Assembly: GCA_033398695.1 (NCBI GenBank)
Contig: CM065819.1
Location: forward strand, 4,885,501 to 4,949,500
Source: Orobanche coerulescens
Lineage: Eukaryota; Streptophyta; Magnoliopsida; Lamiales; Orobanchaceae
Direction of reading: 5' to 3'
Length of the DNA: 64,000 nucleotides
Positions 11,460 through 22,437 of the stretch are shown one piece after another. Every line of letters starts with the position of its first letter. Positions within the stretch are counted from its first letter, which is position 1. A program made the translations under genes and the position numbers. The notes under the pieces were generated by a model. It was not told where the DNA came from. It made no database searches and saw only the letters and a list, made by a program, of their open reading frames with translations.

Positions 11460-12408
11460 CAATGTCGTGGATAGCCGGTAGGGATTCGAGCTCACCACAA
11501 TGGAGCAGAAGATCATGGAATTGCGTCACCGGAAAGCATTATAGGGAATGGCATTCCATTCCCGAACTTTCTCGACCCACACGGCCGGATGGAACTACGC
11601 CTAGGAATAGGATCCTGGCTCGAGTAGCTGCGTCCATTGCGTAGAAATCCCCAAGAATCGGATGTGGGGAGCCGAAGGAAAAGAAGCGGGACCTCCAGTC
11701 TTTCACATTGGAAGGAGGTGGGTGAAAAAATGGGCGTCGTTCGGGAGGTCAAGTAAAAGAGCCTTTAAAACTCTTTAGCCCAAAGCAAAATAGAAAAAGC
11801 CAGTCGGGTTCCTCTTGTCGTAATGACACAAAGACGAGAAAACCCACCATGTAGCGAAAAGAGTTAGGAGAGAACTGGTTAAGGGGAAGATTGTATTTAG
11901 TGGAGAGAGAGACAAGGAAGGGATGGGGGGGGAAGCGAAGACCACCGCTCACAGTCCACAAACCAGGTAATATGACCCGGAGGGGGATGGTCAGGGGTAT
12001 CGCTAGCCTGAGGTGTGACAAATTCCCACCCCGGGGGAAGCCTAATAAATCTTATAAAACTAGCCAGCGCGGCTGGGCTAGTCCTCGATAGAGGATGGGG
12101 AGGGAGAACTCGAGTCGCCCCTACAACCGTCTGATAAGGGTCGGCTAAAAGGCCGGTCACAGTTACCTCGTCCGTGGGGGGAGGGGAAGGAGGATCTACA
12201 ATGATTAGGGGAATGCCAGAGGGAGGGATGTCACCTAGCTCGGACCAGTCTATGTCACCTAAAGGTTCATCCCTAAGGCGGAGGGAGGAACCAGTAGCTC
12301 GCCCCGACCTACCCCCCGAATCCCCATCAGAAGAGGAAAGACCCTCCAAAAAGGAGTTCACGGCCGATTCGCCGGAAATATTTTGGGAATCCGAAACAGA
12401 CGACATAA

Positions 12409-12490
12409 CTTGAGGAAAAGGGGAGGAAGAAGAAAAGGAAAAATATGTGTAAAACAAATCAAAAAGCTAAAGATGTTTAGATGAACATAC
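12409..12490 (-). other. Predicted 5'-UTR intron of the antisense gene (82 nt)
   Basis: The minus-strand donor CCATGG|GTATGT and the acceptor CCTTTTCCTCAAG| lie 3 bases before the ATG at 12406. A pyrimidine-rich tract precedes the acceptor. Its size matches the two downstream introns. Confidence 0.5.
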
Positions 12491-12642
12491 CCATGGGATT
12501 GGGTGGAAGTTCGCCGGAGAAAGGTGGAGCAAACTTGTCGCCGGGGACAGATAGCTGCGATTGCTAGGGTTGCCTGGGAATTTTTGCACCAGAGATTGAG
12601 GGTGTAAAATCGCGGAAGTGGTATAGGGGGGAAGAAGGAGAC

Positions 12643-12650
12643 CTTTTATA
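12643..12650 (-). promoter_or_regulatory. TATA box of the antisense gene
   Basis: The minus strand reads CCTCCCTCCTATAAAAGG, ~240 bases upstream of the antisense ATG. The 18 bases are identical to the sense LTR core promoter of the same element (3409-3428). Confidence 0.6.
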
Positions 12651-12941
12651 GGAGGGAGGGGCAAAAACCGAGGAGGATAGGGACGATCTGGAGCGTCCGA
12701 TGCCCTATCCGAAGGAACGGCTGGGATTTGGCACCGTCTTAGCCGACCTATGGCAGGTCGACACCTGGCTTCGGCCACCGATTGGACGTCTTGGAGGCAG
12801 GGAAAGGAAAAGACAGGTTAATTATAGCGCACAAAGTACGAAGAGCCTCGTTATCTGGGAATGGGAGTCCCTAGGATAGTTGCGTCAAGGTCGTCCGGTT
12901 GTAAACAAATCTTACTCTACTCGGTCTTACAGCTCGACTAG

Positions 12942-12957
12942 AGTAGGGGGGACTGGT
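12942..12957 (+). other. Polypurine tract of element A
   Basis: The purine run AGTAGGGGGGA (12942-12952) ends five bases before the 3' LTR at 12958. It primes plus-strand DNA synthesis. Confidence 0.75.
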
Positions 12958-13724
12958 TGATAGGACGTCGAATGTACGCTCACTGAAAACCCGGTTTAAA
13001 ATATGGACCAATAAAGGTCCGACCTAGGTTCTTAGATAAGGAGATTACAACCCCAAGGTCCTTTAGAAGGTCGCCGACCTCGGAGGCTCCATTTAGCTGT
13101 GATATCTGTTAGATAAAGGGCGCCGACCTCGGAGGCCCCATTTAGCTGTGACATCTGTTATAAGGGTGCCGACCTCGGAGGCGCCCGCCGACCTCGGAGG
13201 CCCTATTTAGCTGTGATATCTGTTAGAAGGGCGCCGACCTCGGAGGCCCCCGCTGACCTATGATATCCGATAACAGGTCGCCGACCTCAAAGGTCTCTCA
13301 AACTACTGATTTGAATAGGGATGAGCCGACCTAAAAACCATCGAACTCTTGGGAAAGAAGATCCTGACTCACCTGGCAGAATCCCTAAGATCCAGGGATT
13401 GAGAACCCATACCTTGCCAATCCCGGTGATCCAGGGATTGAGAGCCCATACCTCGCAATCCCGGAAATCCAGGGATGGGAAATCGCAGCTTGAATCCCTG
13501 GATATCCGGGATTCTCTCTAGGAATCAGGAATCATCTCAGATAACAAGGCATCCTCCCTCCTATAAAAGGGAGAGAGGGGGTTCCTCAAAAAGGGACACA
13601 CTTTGAGAATACAACATTTTTTAGAGAGAGAAAGAAAAGAGAGTACTTCATATATCTTGGGTTTTCTTAGCTAAACTTCTAAGATTAACCCGGTTCTTGG
13701 TGGCCGATCAGCTCGGTTACATTA
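12958..13724 (+). mobile_element. 3' LTR of element A
   Basis: The same length as the 5' LTR (767 bp), with about ten substitutions by eye and a terminal TTA instead of TCA. It is followed by the target duplication aatta. Confidence 0.92.
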
Positions 13725-14154
13725 AATTATATACGTATAATTTCAGAAAATATACTCAACCCAACTAACTGAGAATCCATTATTGTCACCCTAATTTGTA
13801 TTGTTTTTCTAAAACCCCACTAGATGAGAAGACCCAAGAAGATGACGAGACGAAAGCTGATGACAAGTGAAGATCGTCGTTAAAGAACTGCCGAGACATA
13901 AGTATTAGAATGTTGAAATAAATGCTTCTTTTTATTCTTGTATCAATAAAGTATTCTGATCTCTGTTGTACTCTTTGAACTTTATGTAACTATTCCGCTG
14001 TACTCATAAATGTTTATTCCATCGAATAACCAGACTTAGTTCACTGGGCTAAGATCTGGCATTTGAATGCTCTACTGTAATTCTATTATCCCAAACGTTA
14101 TTTAATTACGTTAGCTGTCGCGTTCTCGTCCAACCCCGGTGTGGGGACGTGACA
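13725..14154 (+). mobile_element. 5' LTR of element D, final segment
   Basis: It resumes the D LTR after element A and ends GGGGACGTGACA. It matches 18299-18722. It contains 'caataaagtattctga', a plausible polyadenylation signal (AATAAA near 13946). It is non-coding. Confidence 0.88.
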
Positions 14155-14158
14155 GATG

Positions 14159-14170
14159 TGGTATCAGAAT
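14159..14170 (+). other. Primer-binding site region of element D
   Basis: TGGTATCAGAAT follows the LTR end by four bases and resembles the tRNA-Met primer-binding site. It also equals the pol codons for VVSEYPD, so the sequence may be a recombination joint between leader and pol (see findings). Confidence 0.6.
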
Positions 14171-15304
14171 ACCCTGACGCACAAAAACTGAATGTATGTA
14201 AGGAATCACTGCGTGTAAGCTTAGAGGTGTCCACACCTATGGGTGCAATCCAGGAAACGGATTCGGTATTTAGGAATTGTGAAGTTGTAACTGAGGGTCA
14301 ATGCTTCCCTGCTGACCTAATACTTCTTCCCATACTTGAGTATGACCTCATACTTGGTATGGATTGGCTATCTAAGAGCTATGCACAACTCGATTGCCAT
14401 TCTAAGATAGTTCGATTATGCAAACCCGAACACCCTGTAGTTGAACTACACGGGAGTGCTAGACTTAACTCGGACCCAATTATATCATCTATGAAGGCAA
14501 GAAAGGCCATTTCAAAGGGAGCAACGAGATATCTAGCTTTTTTCATGAACAAACCTAAGAGCAAAATGGAGATTGAAGCAATACCAGTAATATCAGAATA
14601 CCCCGATATTTTCCCCACGGAACTCACTTCTCTGCCTCCAGATAGGGAAGTTAAATTTAACATAGATATCTTTCCAGCGAAGGCACCTGTGGCTAGAATG
14701 CCATATCGAATGGCTCCACTGGAACTGCAAGAACTGAAGGTTCAGTTGCAGAAATTGCTAGAGGTTGGATTTATCCGGCCAAGCATATCCCCTTGGGGAG
14801 CACCAGTGCTATTCGTAAATAAGAAAGATGGCACGTTAAGATTGTGCATTGATTACCGAGAACTTAACAACATTACAGTTAAGAACAAGTATCCACTTAC
14901 TAGGATCGACGAACTATTTGACCAACTACAAGGAGCGACGGTTTACTCCAAGTTTGATCTTCAGCAGGGATACCATCAATTGAGGATCAAAGAGAATGAC
15001 ATACCGAAGACTGCCTTTCAAACTAGGTATGGTCATTATGAATTTGTGGTAATGCCTTTCAGATTGACCAACACACCGTCTGCATTTATGGATTTAATGC
15101 ACCGCGTATTCCGACCATATTTGGATCAATTCGTAGTGATATTATTGACGAAATACTCGTTTATTTCAAGTTCGATCAGGAGCATGAAAACCACCTGAGG
15201 TTGGTGCTAGAGACACTAAGGAAGCTGAGGAAGAAATGAAGAAATCGTATCCCGAATTATTTGAGTATGAATTTGGGGACCAAATTCTTTTAAGGAGGGG
15301 AGGA
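14171..15304 (+). pseudogene. pol: Internally deleted protease-RT remnant of element D
   Basis: The frame runs to 15198. It holds the end of the protease ([33 protein letters not shown]) and the first two thirds of RT ([50 protein letters not shown]). Gag and the protease active site are missing. At the RT active site the frame reads ILLTKYS instead of F-I-D-D, because of a small deletion plus an Asp-to-Glu change. After ~15210 the sequence jumps to the last pol codons (EEEMKKSYPELFE in another frame) and the polypurine tract AAGGAGGGGAGGA at 15304. About 2.3 kb are absent there relative to element E. Same family as E. Confidence 0.85.
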
Positions 15305-18300
15305 TGTAAAACCCCCTAAAACTTGATAGTTTACTACATGTATAATTATTAAATCATGATGTACTCCAATAACAATTGTTTTAATCTACATCTAGTTTCA
15401 TTTGTTTTACTCATTTATTCGTAAATTCTTTTATGAACCAAATAATCAAATTAATTAAAATTTGAAGTGGAAACATAAAATTCCTAATGGGCCATGTGTA
15501 TCAACACATATACACATAAACACACCATAAGACTTAAGCTCAAACTAAATAAAACCCCTAAGGCTTGGAATCACAATTTAAAGCCCAATTTAATCACTAG
15601 CCACTTCATTTAACACATACTTAATACCTATATCTATATACACCTAAAATACAAAAAAAAATATATAATAACACACACACACACACATAGCCACGGCCAA
15701 GACACTTGTGTGTGGGGGGGGGGGGGGGAATCCTTGTCCCCCTTGCAAGACTCAATGCCTTACATTTTCTCTTCCCAAGTATTCCACCTCCCAACCCCAT
15801 TAAACCCTTTTAAAAACAAACACCTTCATTCCTTTCACCCTTACACAAACAAAATCTGAAAATTAGTGAGAGTAAGGGAGAGAGGAGGCTGAAATCAAGA
15901 AAAAAAAGGAAGAGAAGAAGAAGAAAAGAAGAGAAGAAGAAAGGTTCAACTTAAGGAGGTAATTTCACTATCTATATGTAACTTCAATATATATATATAT
16001 ACCTAGATATATCTTACAAACACTAACTTAAACCACATATTCATAATCCATGGCGTGGCATACATTGGTCAAAATAAAAAGAGGAGAGGCAAAGAAGAGG
16101 TTGGTGCAACTAGTTCAAAGACTTAGATCTCTTCACCACTTCAAGAACTAAAGTGGGTAAAGCTATTCTTCTCACTTTAAAATGCAATTTATCTTAAACA
16201 AAGATGCATGTTCCTTCCATGAAGTTCATATAGTCCACTTTTCTCATACTAATAGCATGCATAATGGTATATAGCTTGTTGCATGCGAAATTAGCCAATT
16301 TTGATGATTTAAGTGAAATGTCCCAAAACTTCTTATCAATTAAGTATGATTTTGTCTTCCTTTATATTCTGGAAATTATGTTTAGAGAGGTATATTTGTG
16401 TTATATGATCATGCATGTGAAGTTGGATGTTTAATTTGTGGCCTAGCGAAAATGGGATGATCAAAACGGACACAAAACAAGAATTAAGTGAAGATAAAGA
16501 AAATTATGAAAATTATTACAAAAAAACATGTAATCTGACTTAAGGTCAGAAATTATAATATATTCACTTGTTAATAACCTACCCTTAAAATTTTATAAGA
16601 AACGAAAATCATTTTCTAAGTCAACGGGTTAAAATCGGCTAAACACGAAGATTGTGTAAATCCATCAAAATGGTGAAACTACTAAATAAAATCCATATGT
16701 TTCAGTTTGGAATATCAAAGTGGACATAATAACACATTTAGCCTCTGTACTAAAAATTTTATAGTAATCGGAATCCATTTCCGGTGTCTACGGACCAAAT
16801 GTGTAAATTAACACAAAATAAAGGGGTCAAATGATAAATTCCTCAAAAATTTGGAACCAAAGTAAAAATTTCACCTTCTGGACTGAAGACATAACTTATA
16901 TAGAAATAAATATTCTAACTTTAAAATTTCGTAGAGAGCGGAAGTCGATTCAAGATTTGGGGCTAAAATGCAATAATTGGTAAAATTGGGGTCAATTAGT
17001 AAATTTCAATAAAAATGAAATTATAAGATAAATTTCCAGGTCTATGGACCAGAATGTTAATTATCAAAGGATAAATATTATATCCAAAAAAAACCCTATA
17101 ACAATAGGAGTAAATTTTGGGTTTTGGGGTCAAAACGACATTTAAATAGTTTTGGGGCAAAACTGAAAATTATAGAACTAAAAATTCTAGAAAGTTCACT
17201 CAATCACAGAATTTCCAAGTTCAACATGAACTCTCCCATAAGTTTCGTCACCATCCGTGACGAAAACCAAACCTCATGGGTATAATAATCTGTTTCGCAA
17301 GAATTATGAGCGTAACCGAAAATTGGGAAAATTTAAACTAAAAATCAAAGATTGGAATTTATCAAGTCTGGAATCAATAATCAAAATTATATTCCAAAGA
17401 TATGTCAATAACGGAACCATAATTCATAAAAACTCATGCCACGAATAAATTCCAAATCGCAATCGTATAATCAATTTACGCTAAGTATTGGATATATGAC
17501 TCTGACCATATCATGTGCATTCACCGCAATGTGACTAACGTATAGTCACATCTAACCGGGAACTAAGTGCCATACAAACAAAGTGCCACAGACAGATCCG
17601 CCTCTAATCCTATCGGGGCAAAGTGCCACGTCGGTAGACGGGGGCCACCTCTTGAGCCCGTACGAAATCGAGAGCCGGCCTGAAATCTGGGGGGCACCTC
17701 TTGAGTTGTAGGGGCCACCTCTAGAGTCCCAAATTTGTGTCAGGGACGGTTAGACCATATCTTGGATCGAGCAGCACGGCTGCGGTTCATGAACAAGGCT
17801 ACCGTCGTTTCCTATTCCCTTGAAGCCAATGGACGGAGTGTTCCGGAGGTGACTGGGTCGTAGACTTATGATATAATCGCGATTATGGTATGATCCGGCA
17901 TCGACACAGTGGGACATGCGAGCCGGATAAGAGATAAGGAAGCATGTCACCAAGCGTGAGAGCGATAAGCTCAAAGGCCAAAGTTATAGTGACGGTCCGA
18001 CAAACGCCCAAGGCTACGGTCATTAAATCAAAGGTCGTGGCGATAGTCAAAGGCCAAACACTGATAACGGTCTAAGATGATATAAGGAGGCCGAGGGACT
18101 TAGTCATATAGACGACCTCCCGAAGCTAAATACTCACTAGGCGCTCGACGCCACATATTGTCATACTTAACAAAACCTACGGAGATTGACTGTTCACTCA
18201 TAACTTAATTCATTGCATTATATTTTGAAACTTATACCATCAATAAATGATAAATTTTCAAAGGTGGGAGTAAAATAGTATATATTTCAAAATAAATATA

Positions 18301-18722
18301 TACGTATAATTTCAGAAAATATACTCAACCCAACTCACTGGGAATCCATTATTTTCACCCCAATTTGTATTGTTTTTCTAAAACCCCACTAGATGAGGAA
18401 ACCCAAGAAGATGACGAGACGAATGCTGATGACCAGTGAAGATCGTCGTTGAAGAACTGTCGAGACATAAGTATTATAATGTTGAAATAAATGCTCCATT
18501 TTATTCTTGTATCAATAAAGTATTCTGATCTCCGCTGTACTCTTGAACTTTATGTAACTATTCCGTTGTACTCATGAATGTTTATTCCATCGAATAACCA
18601 GACTTAGTCCACCGAGCTAAGATCTGGCATTTGAATGCTCTACTGTAATTCTATTATCACAAACATTATTTAATTACGTTAGCTGTCGCGTTCTCGTCCA
18701 ACCCCGCTGTGGGGGCGTGACA
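15305..18722 (+). mobile_element. 3' LTR of element D
   Basis: A 3.4-kb LTR starting TGTAAAACCCCC and ending GGGGGCGTGACA. It is non-coding and AT-rich, with a (CA)n run at 15670, a G15 run at 15714-15728 and an AATAAA near 18512. The left 1.08 kb recurs inverted at 30510-31590 and 39777-40864. The whole LTR recurs inverted at 18751-31590, interrupted by element C. The ORF at 17257-17448 is not supported. Confidence 0.9.
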
Positions 18723-18750
18723 GATGTGTGAAATGCTCGGATACCACATT
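18723..18750. other. 28-bp junction between head-to-head LTRs of D and E
   Basis: Six bases 'gatgtg' continue the LTR-proximal leader of D. The rest, on the minus strand, is the leader start of the E family with primer-binding site TGGTATCCGAGC (18746-18735). Thus both LTRs are followed by leader sequence although gag-pol lies on their other sides. This marks a rearrangement joint. Confidence 0.8.
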
Positions 18751-20235
18751 TGTCATGCCCCCACACCGGGGTTGAACGAGAATGCGACAGCTAACGTAAT
18801 TAAATAACGTTTGTGATAATAGAATTACAATAGAGCATTCAAATACCAGATCTTCGCCCGGTGAACTAAGTCTAGTTATTTGATGGAATAAACATTCATG
18901 AGTACAGCGGAATAGTTACATAAAGTTCAAGAATACAACGGAGATCAGAATACTTTATTGATGCAAGAATAAAATGGAGCATTTATTTCAACATTCTAAT
19001 ACTTATGTCTCGACAGTTCTTCAACGACGATCTTCACTGGTCATCAGCATTCGTCTCGTCATCTTCTTGGGTCTCCTCATCTAGTGGGGTTTTAGAAAAA
19101 CAATACAAATTGGGGTGAGAATAATGGATTCTCAGTGAGTTGGGTTGAGTATATTTTCTGAAATTATACGTATATAATTATTTTGAAATATATACTATTT
19201 TACTCCCACCTTTGAAAATTTATCATTTATGGATGGTATAAGTTTGAAAATATAATGCAATGAATTAAGTTATGAGTGAACAGTCAATCTCCGTAGATTG
19301 CTGTTAAGTATGATAATATGTGGCGTCGAGCGCCTAGTGAGTATTTAGCTTCGGGAGGTCGTCTATATGACGAAGTCCCTCGGCCTCCTTATAACATCTT
19401 AGACCGTTATCAGTGTTTGGCCTTTGACTATCGCCACGACCTTTGGTTTAATGACCATAGCCTTGGGCGTTTGTCGGACCGTCACTATAACTTTGGCCTT
19501 TGAGCTTATCGCTCTCACGCTTGGTGACGTGCTTCCTTATCTCTTATCTGGGCTCGGCATGTCCTTAATTGTGGGTTAGTGCCCGGATCATACCATAATC
19601 GCGATTATACCCTAAGTCTACGAGCCAGTCACCTCCGGAACACTCCATCCATTGGCTTCAAAGGAATAGGAAACGACGGTAGCCTTGTTCATGAACCGCA
19701 GCCGTGCTGCTCGATCCAAGACATGGTCTAACTGTCCCTGACACAAATTTTAGACTCTAGAGGTGGCCCCTACAACTCAAGAGGTGGCCCCCAGATCTTT
19801 GATCGGCCCTCTGTTTCGTATGGGCTCAAGAGGTGGCCCCCGTCCGTTGACTTGGCACTTTGTCCCGATAGAATTAGAGGCGGATCTGTCTGTGGCACTT
19901 TGTTTGTATGGCACTTAGTTCCCGGTTAGATGTGATTATACATTAGTCACATTGCGGTGAATGCACATAATATGGTCAGAGTTATATATCCAATACTTAG
20001 CGTAAATTGATTATATGATTGCGATTTGGAGTTTATTCGTGGCACGAGTTTTTATGAAATTATGGTTCCGTTATAGACATATCTTTGGAATGTAATTGTG
20101 ATTATTGATTCCAGACTTGATAAATTGTAATCTTTGATTTTTGGCTTAAATTTTCCCAATTTACGGTTACGCCCATAATTTTTGCGAAACGGATTATTAT
20201 GCCCATGAGGTTTGGTTTTCGTCACGGATGGTGAC
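18751..20235 (-). mobile_element. 3' LTR of element E, distal segment
   Basis: Inverted copy of the right part of D's 3' LTR (17240-18722). On + it starts TGTCATGCCCCC. It ends at the insertion of C, with target duplication gtgac at 20231-20235 and 29668-29672. It is non-coding; the ORF at 19318-19503 is a chance frame. Confidence 0.88.
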
Positions 20236-20731
20236 TGTAATATCCGTGTTTTCTATTTTTAGTAATTTCTATTTTTAGTGTATATTCGTTTTGGATAACT
20301 CGCTTGGCACTGTTTTGGAATTCTAACCTATTTTTGTTCTTGGAGTTTTTCCGCTTAGACGGGTCTCGATGATGTTTTTACGTAATTTCATCTTGTAGTA
20401 TATTTTGTCTCATGGGTATTCGATTCTCGTTAAACTCGTTCGATTTCGTCATTTTCTTACTTCCATGAGTTCGTATTATTGAGTAGAGCATATTGTGAGT
20501 TTCGGATTGTTAATCCGACGTTGTGTCGTGACTTTCGGATGTTTGGGCCGTTTTTGTAATTTCCTAGAAATTTAGGGAATTTGTTCCTTGTTCGACTTTG
20601 GTTGTGTACCTCAGATCGTTTTGGGGTTCCGTACGTCTACTTCGTGTTATTGTTGCCCAAATATCGATTCATATTGCTTTTCTTCTCTTTCTGGATCATT
20701 TTTCGTCATTTTGGGACCCGAGGGGGGGTGT

Positions 20732-21072
20732 GGGCCGCGGCACAAGGATTGTGCGCCGCGGCACACACATTACCCAGTTGTTGGCCGAGTAGGCTGTACC
20801 GTGTGCCGCGGCACAGGGATTGTGCGCCGCGGCACACAGCCGAGTCAGTGCCGCGGCACACTTGTCCGGGCCGCGGCACACCCGTGTGGCACTTGCCGAC
20901 CAAAACCTCCTGTACCGCGTGCCGCGACACAGTTCGGCAGGGCCGCGGCACATGCCGAGTCTGAGCCGCGGCACACTTCGAATGAGCTGCGGCACAGCGA
21001 GCGGTCAGCCGATCACTGGGCGCAATTTTTGGCCCTGTGCCGCGGCACAGTTTAGCTGAGCCGCGGCACACA
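20732..21072. repeat. Array of TGTGCCGCGGCACA palindromes, 5' LTR of C
   Basis: About twelve copies of a perfect or near-perfect 14-bp palindrome with core CCGCGG are spaced 15-45 bp apart, ending just upstream of the TATA-like site. The 3' LTR has the same array at 27907-28200 with one more unit; its last copies are degraded. Confidence 0.92.
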
Positions 21073-21727
21073 ACGCAGTCAGCGCTATATCTGCGTTTTT
21101 ATTCAGCGAAAATCACTCATTTCTTCCTTCCTTCCACCGTACGCGAGAGAGAGAGGGTTGATAGGGGGATTTTCCTCCATCTACCATTTGATTGTGTGTT
21201 TTTCTTCATCTTCCTTCGATCGTGTAGCTCGGATTGTGGATCTAGCACGTGTTCTTCGGATTATAGGGCTTGAATCTTCAAGAGGTAAGAACTCCTTTAA
21301 CCCTAGTATGATTTTGGGGAGGGTTTGGTGGTGATCTTGTGTTTTAATCCGAATTAACCAATGTTGTTATTAGATTTTGATAGTATTCACGTGACTCTTG
21401 GTTTTCTTCTTATTGGTTGGGATGAAATCCCGTTGTTACACCGTTGACCGATTTCATTTCCTTATGCACTCTTGGTGTCCGATGAAATGTCCCAACGGGT
21501 AGAATTAGGATTAATTCTTACCTTTCGGCATTATTGAGACTTGTTGTATACCGTTATTGTGTTAGGAGCGGATTTGGGAGGATTGTTCGGACCAAAACCT
21601 ATTCCTTCGTGTTTCCCTTGTTTCATCGTGTTCAAGGCAAGTACATGTATTACATTCCATTATGTATGTTGTGATTTTCGAAATGAATGATGAATGGTGA
21701 TTTTTGGGTGCGTGAGTTGTGTTCCTT

Positions 21728-21947
21728 CCACCCGGAGTGTCCGACGGGATGTCTGGGGGTCGATACTAAGGGGTACGGCCGCGGAAGTGGACTTGGGTGC
21801 GTGTGTGATTGAACTTCCACCCGGAGTGTCCGACGGGATGTCTGGGGGTCGATACTAAGGGGTACGGCCGCGGAAGTGGTATCCCACCCGGAGTGTTCGA
21901 CGGGATGTCTGGGGGTCGATACTAAGGGGTACGGCCACGGGATACCA
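21728..21947 (+). repeat. Three ~60-bp modules in the 5' LTR of C
   Basis: Each module begins CACCCGGAGTGTCCGACGGG and ends GGGTACGGCCGCGGAAGTGG. The modules also occur at 28907-29130, and in opposite orientation in both LTRs of G at 56919-57130 and 62541-62757. They are non-coding. Confidence 0.9.
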
Positions 21948-22437
21948 GTTGTGATTTTGTGATATCGTGATGATTGAAAACTGATTTGATTGCCAATGTA
22001 GTATTCCGGAATATTTATGGCAAATGATTTCTGATTGAGATGATTTCGTAAAACCGTTTTTGTATATAATGTTGTGTAATTGTGTACTTGCACTAGCTAT
22101 TCGAATGCTAACCCCTTAAATGGGGGAAATGCGTCTTATGCATTTCAGGTACCGGGAGGGCTGAGGAGCAGGCACGGGACACGCACGCAAAGGATGGGCT
22201 GGCTTGATGATGTGGCTCGAGTCTGCATTTTTATGTTGTGTCATATCATGGTCGAGTATTGAAGTTAGACTGTCTATTTTGAAACGTGGTTTAAGTCCCC
22301 TGCGTGGGCAATAAATTGGTATTTAACCTCTGTTCATGTATTACGTTAAAAATGTTTTGGCCGAGGCCACGGCCTTATTTACTTTTGAATGCATCATTCG
22401 GGATTACATTGTGGTTTATATGTCATGTGTTAGCCTG

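Larger units (their letters stand above)
10262..12406 (-). pseudogene. Spliced antisense gene of element A (Transposase_28-like plus coiled coil)
   Basis: On the minus strand a gene runs against gag-pol. The ATG at 12406 opens an acidic Ser-rich segment (SSVSDSQNISGESA). After a frameshift at a C-run near 11930 comes FPPHPFLVSLSTKYNL and then FSPNSFRYMVGFLVF, the core of the 'putative gypsy-type transposon' domain seen in antisense ORFs of Tat elements. Next are a basic KERRRARPKPNGR region, PYFSSMVPAKDK, and finally a heptad-rich coiled coil (10696-10300, repeated xEAQL/LEARAKAELEK). Three GT-AG introns (82, 92 and 89 nt) can be placed. Lesions: the C-run frameshift, a stop near 11749 and a stop at 10697. 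Its function is unknown; a DNA- or Gag-interacting accessory role is only a guess. Confidence 0.75.
2815..13724 (+). mobile_element. Complete Tat-lineage Ty3/gypsy retrotransposon A
   Basis: A 10.9-kb element with 767-bp LTRs (2815-3581 and 12958-13724) and a perfect 5-bp target duplication aatta (2810-2814, 13725-13729). Order inside: primer-binding site, gag, protease, RT, RNase H, a second archaeal-like RNase H, integrase, tandem repeats, an antisense gene and a polypurine tract. The second RNase H, the YVDDMLVKS-type RT and the long 3' region with an antisense ORF are typical of Tat (Retand/RIRE2-like) elements. About ten LTR differences by eye mean recent insertion, yet gag and pol carry many lesions, so it needed helper proteins. 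It sits inside D's 5' LTR. Confidence 0.93.

Noticed and set aside
12467..12778. 103-codon minus-strand frame upstream of the antisense gene
   Set aside because: It overlaps the predicted antisense TATA box and 5' UTR; no conserved motif.
20581..21071. Several overlapping open frames on both strands (also 27756-28237)
   Set aside because: They are produced by the GC-rich palindrome array in the LTR; composition is repetitive and all frames are equally open.
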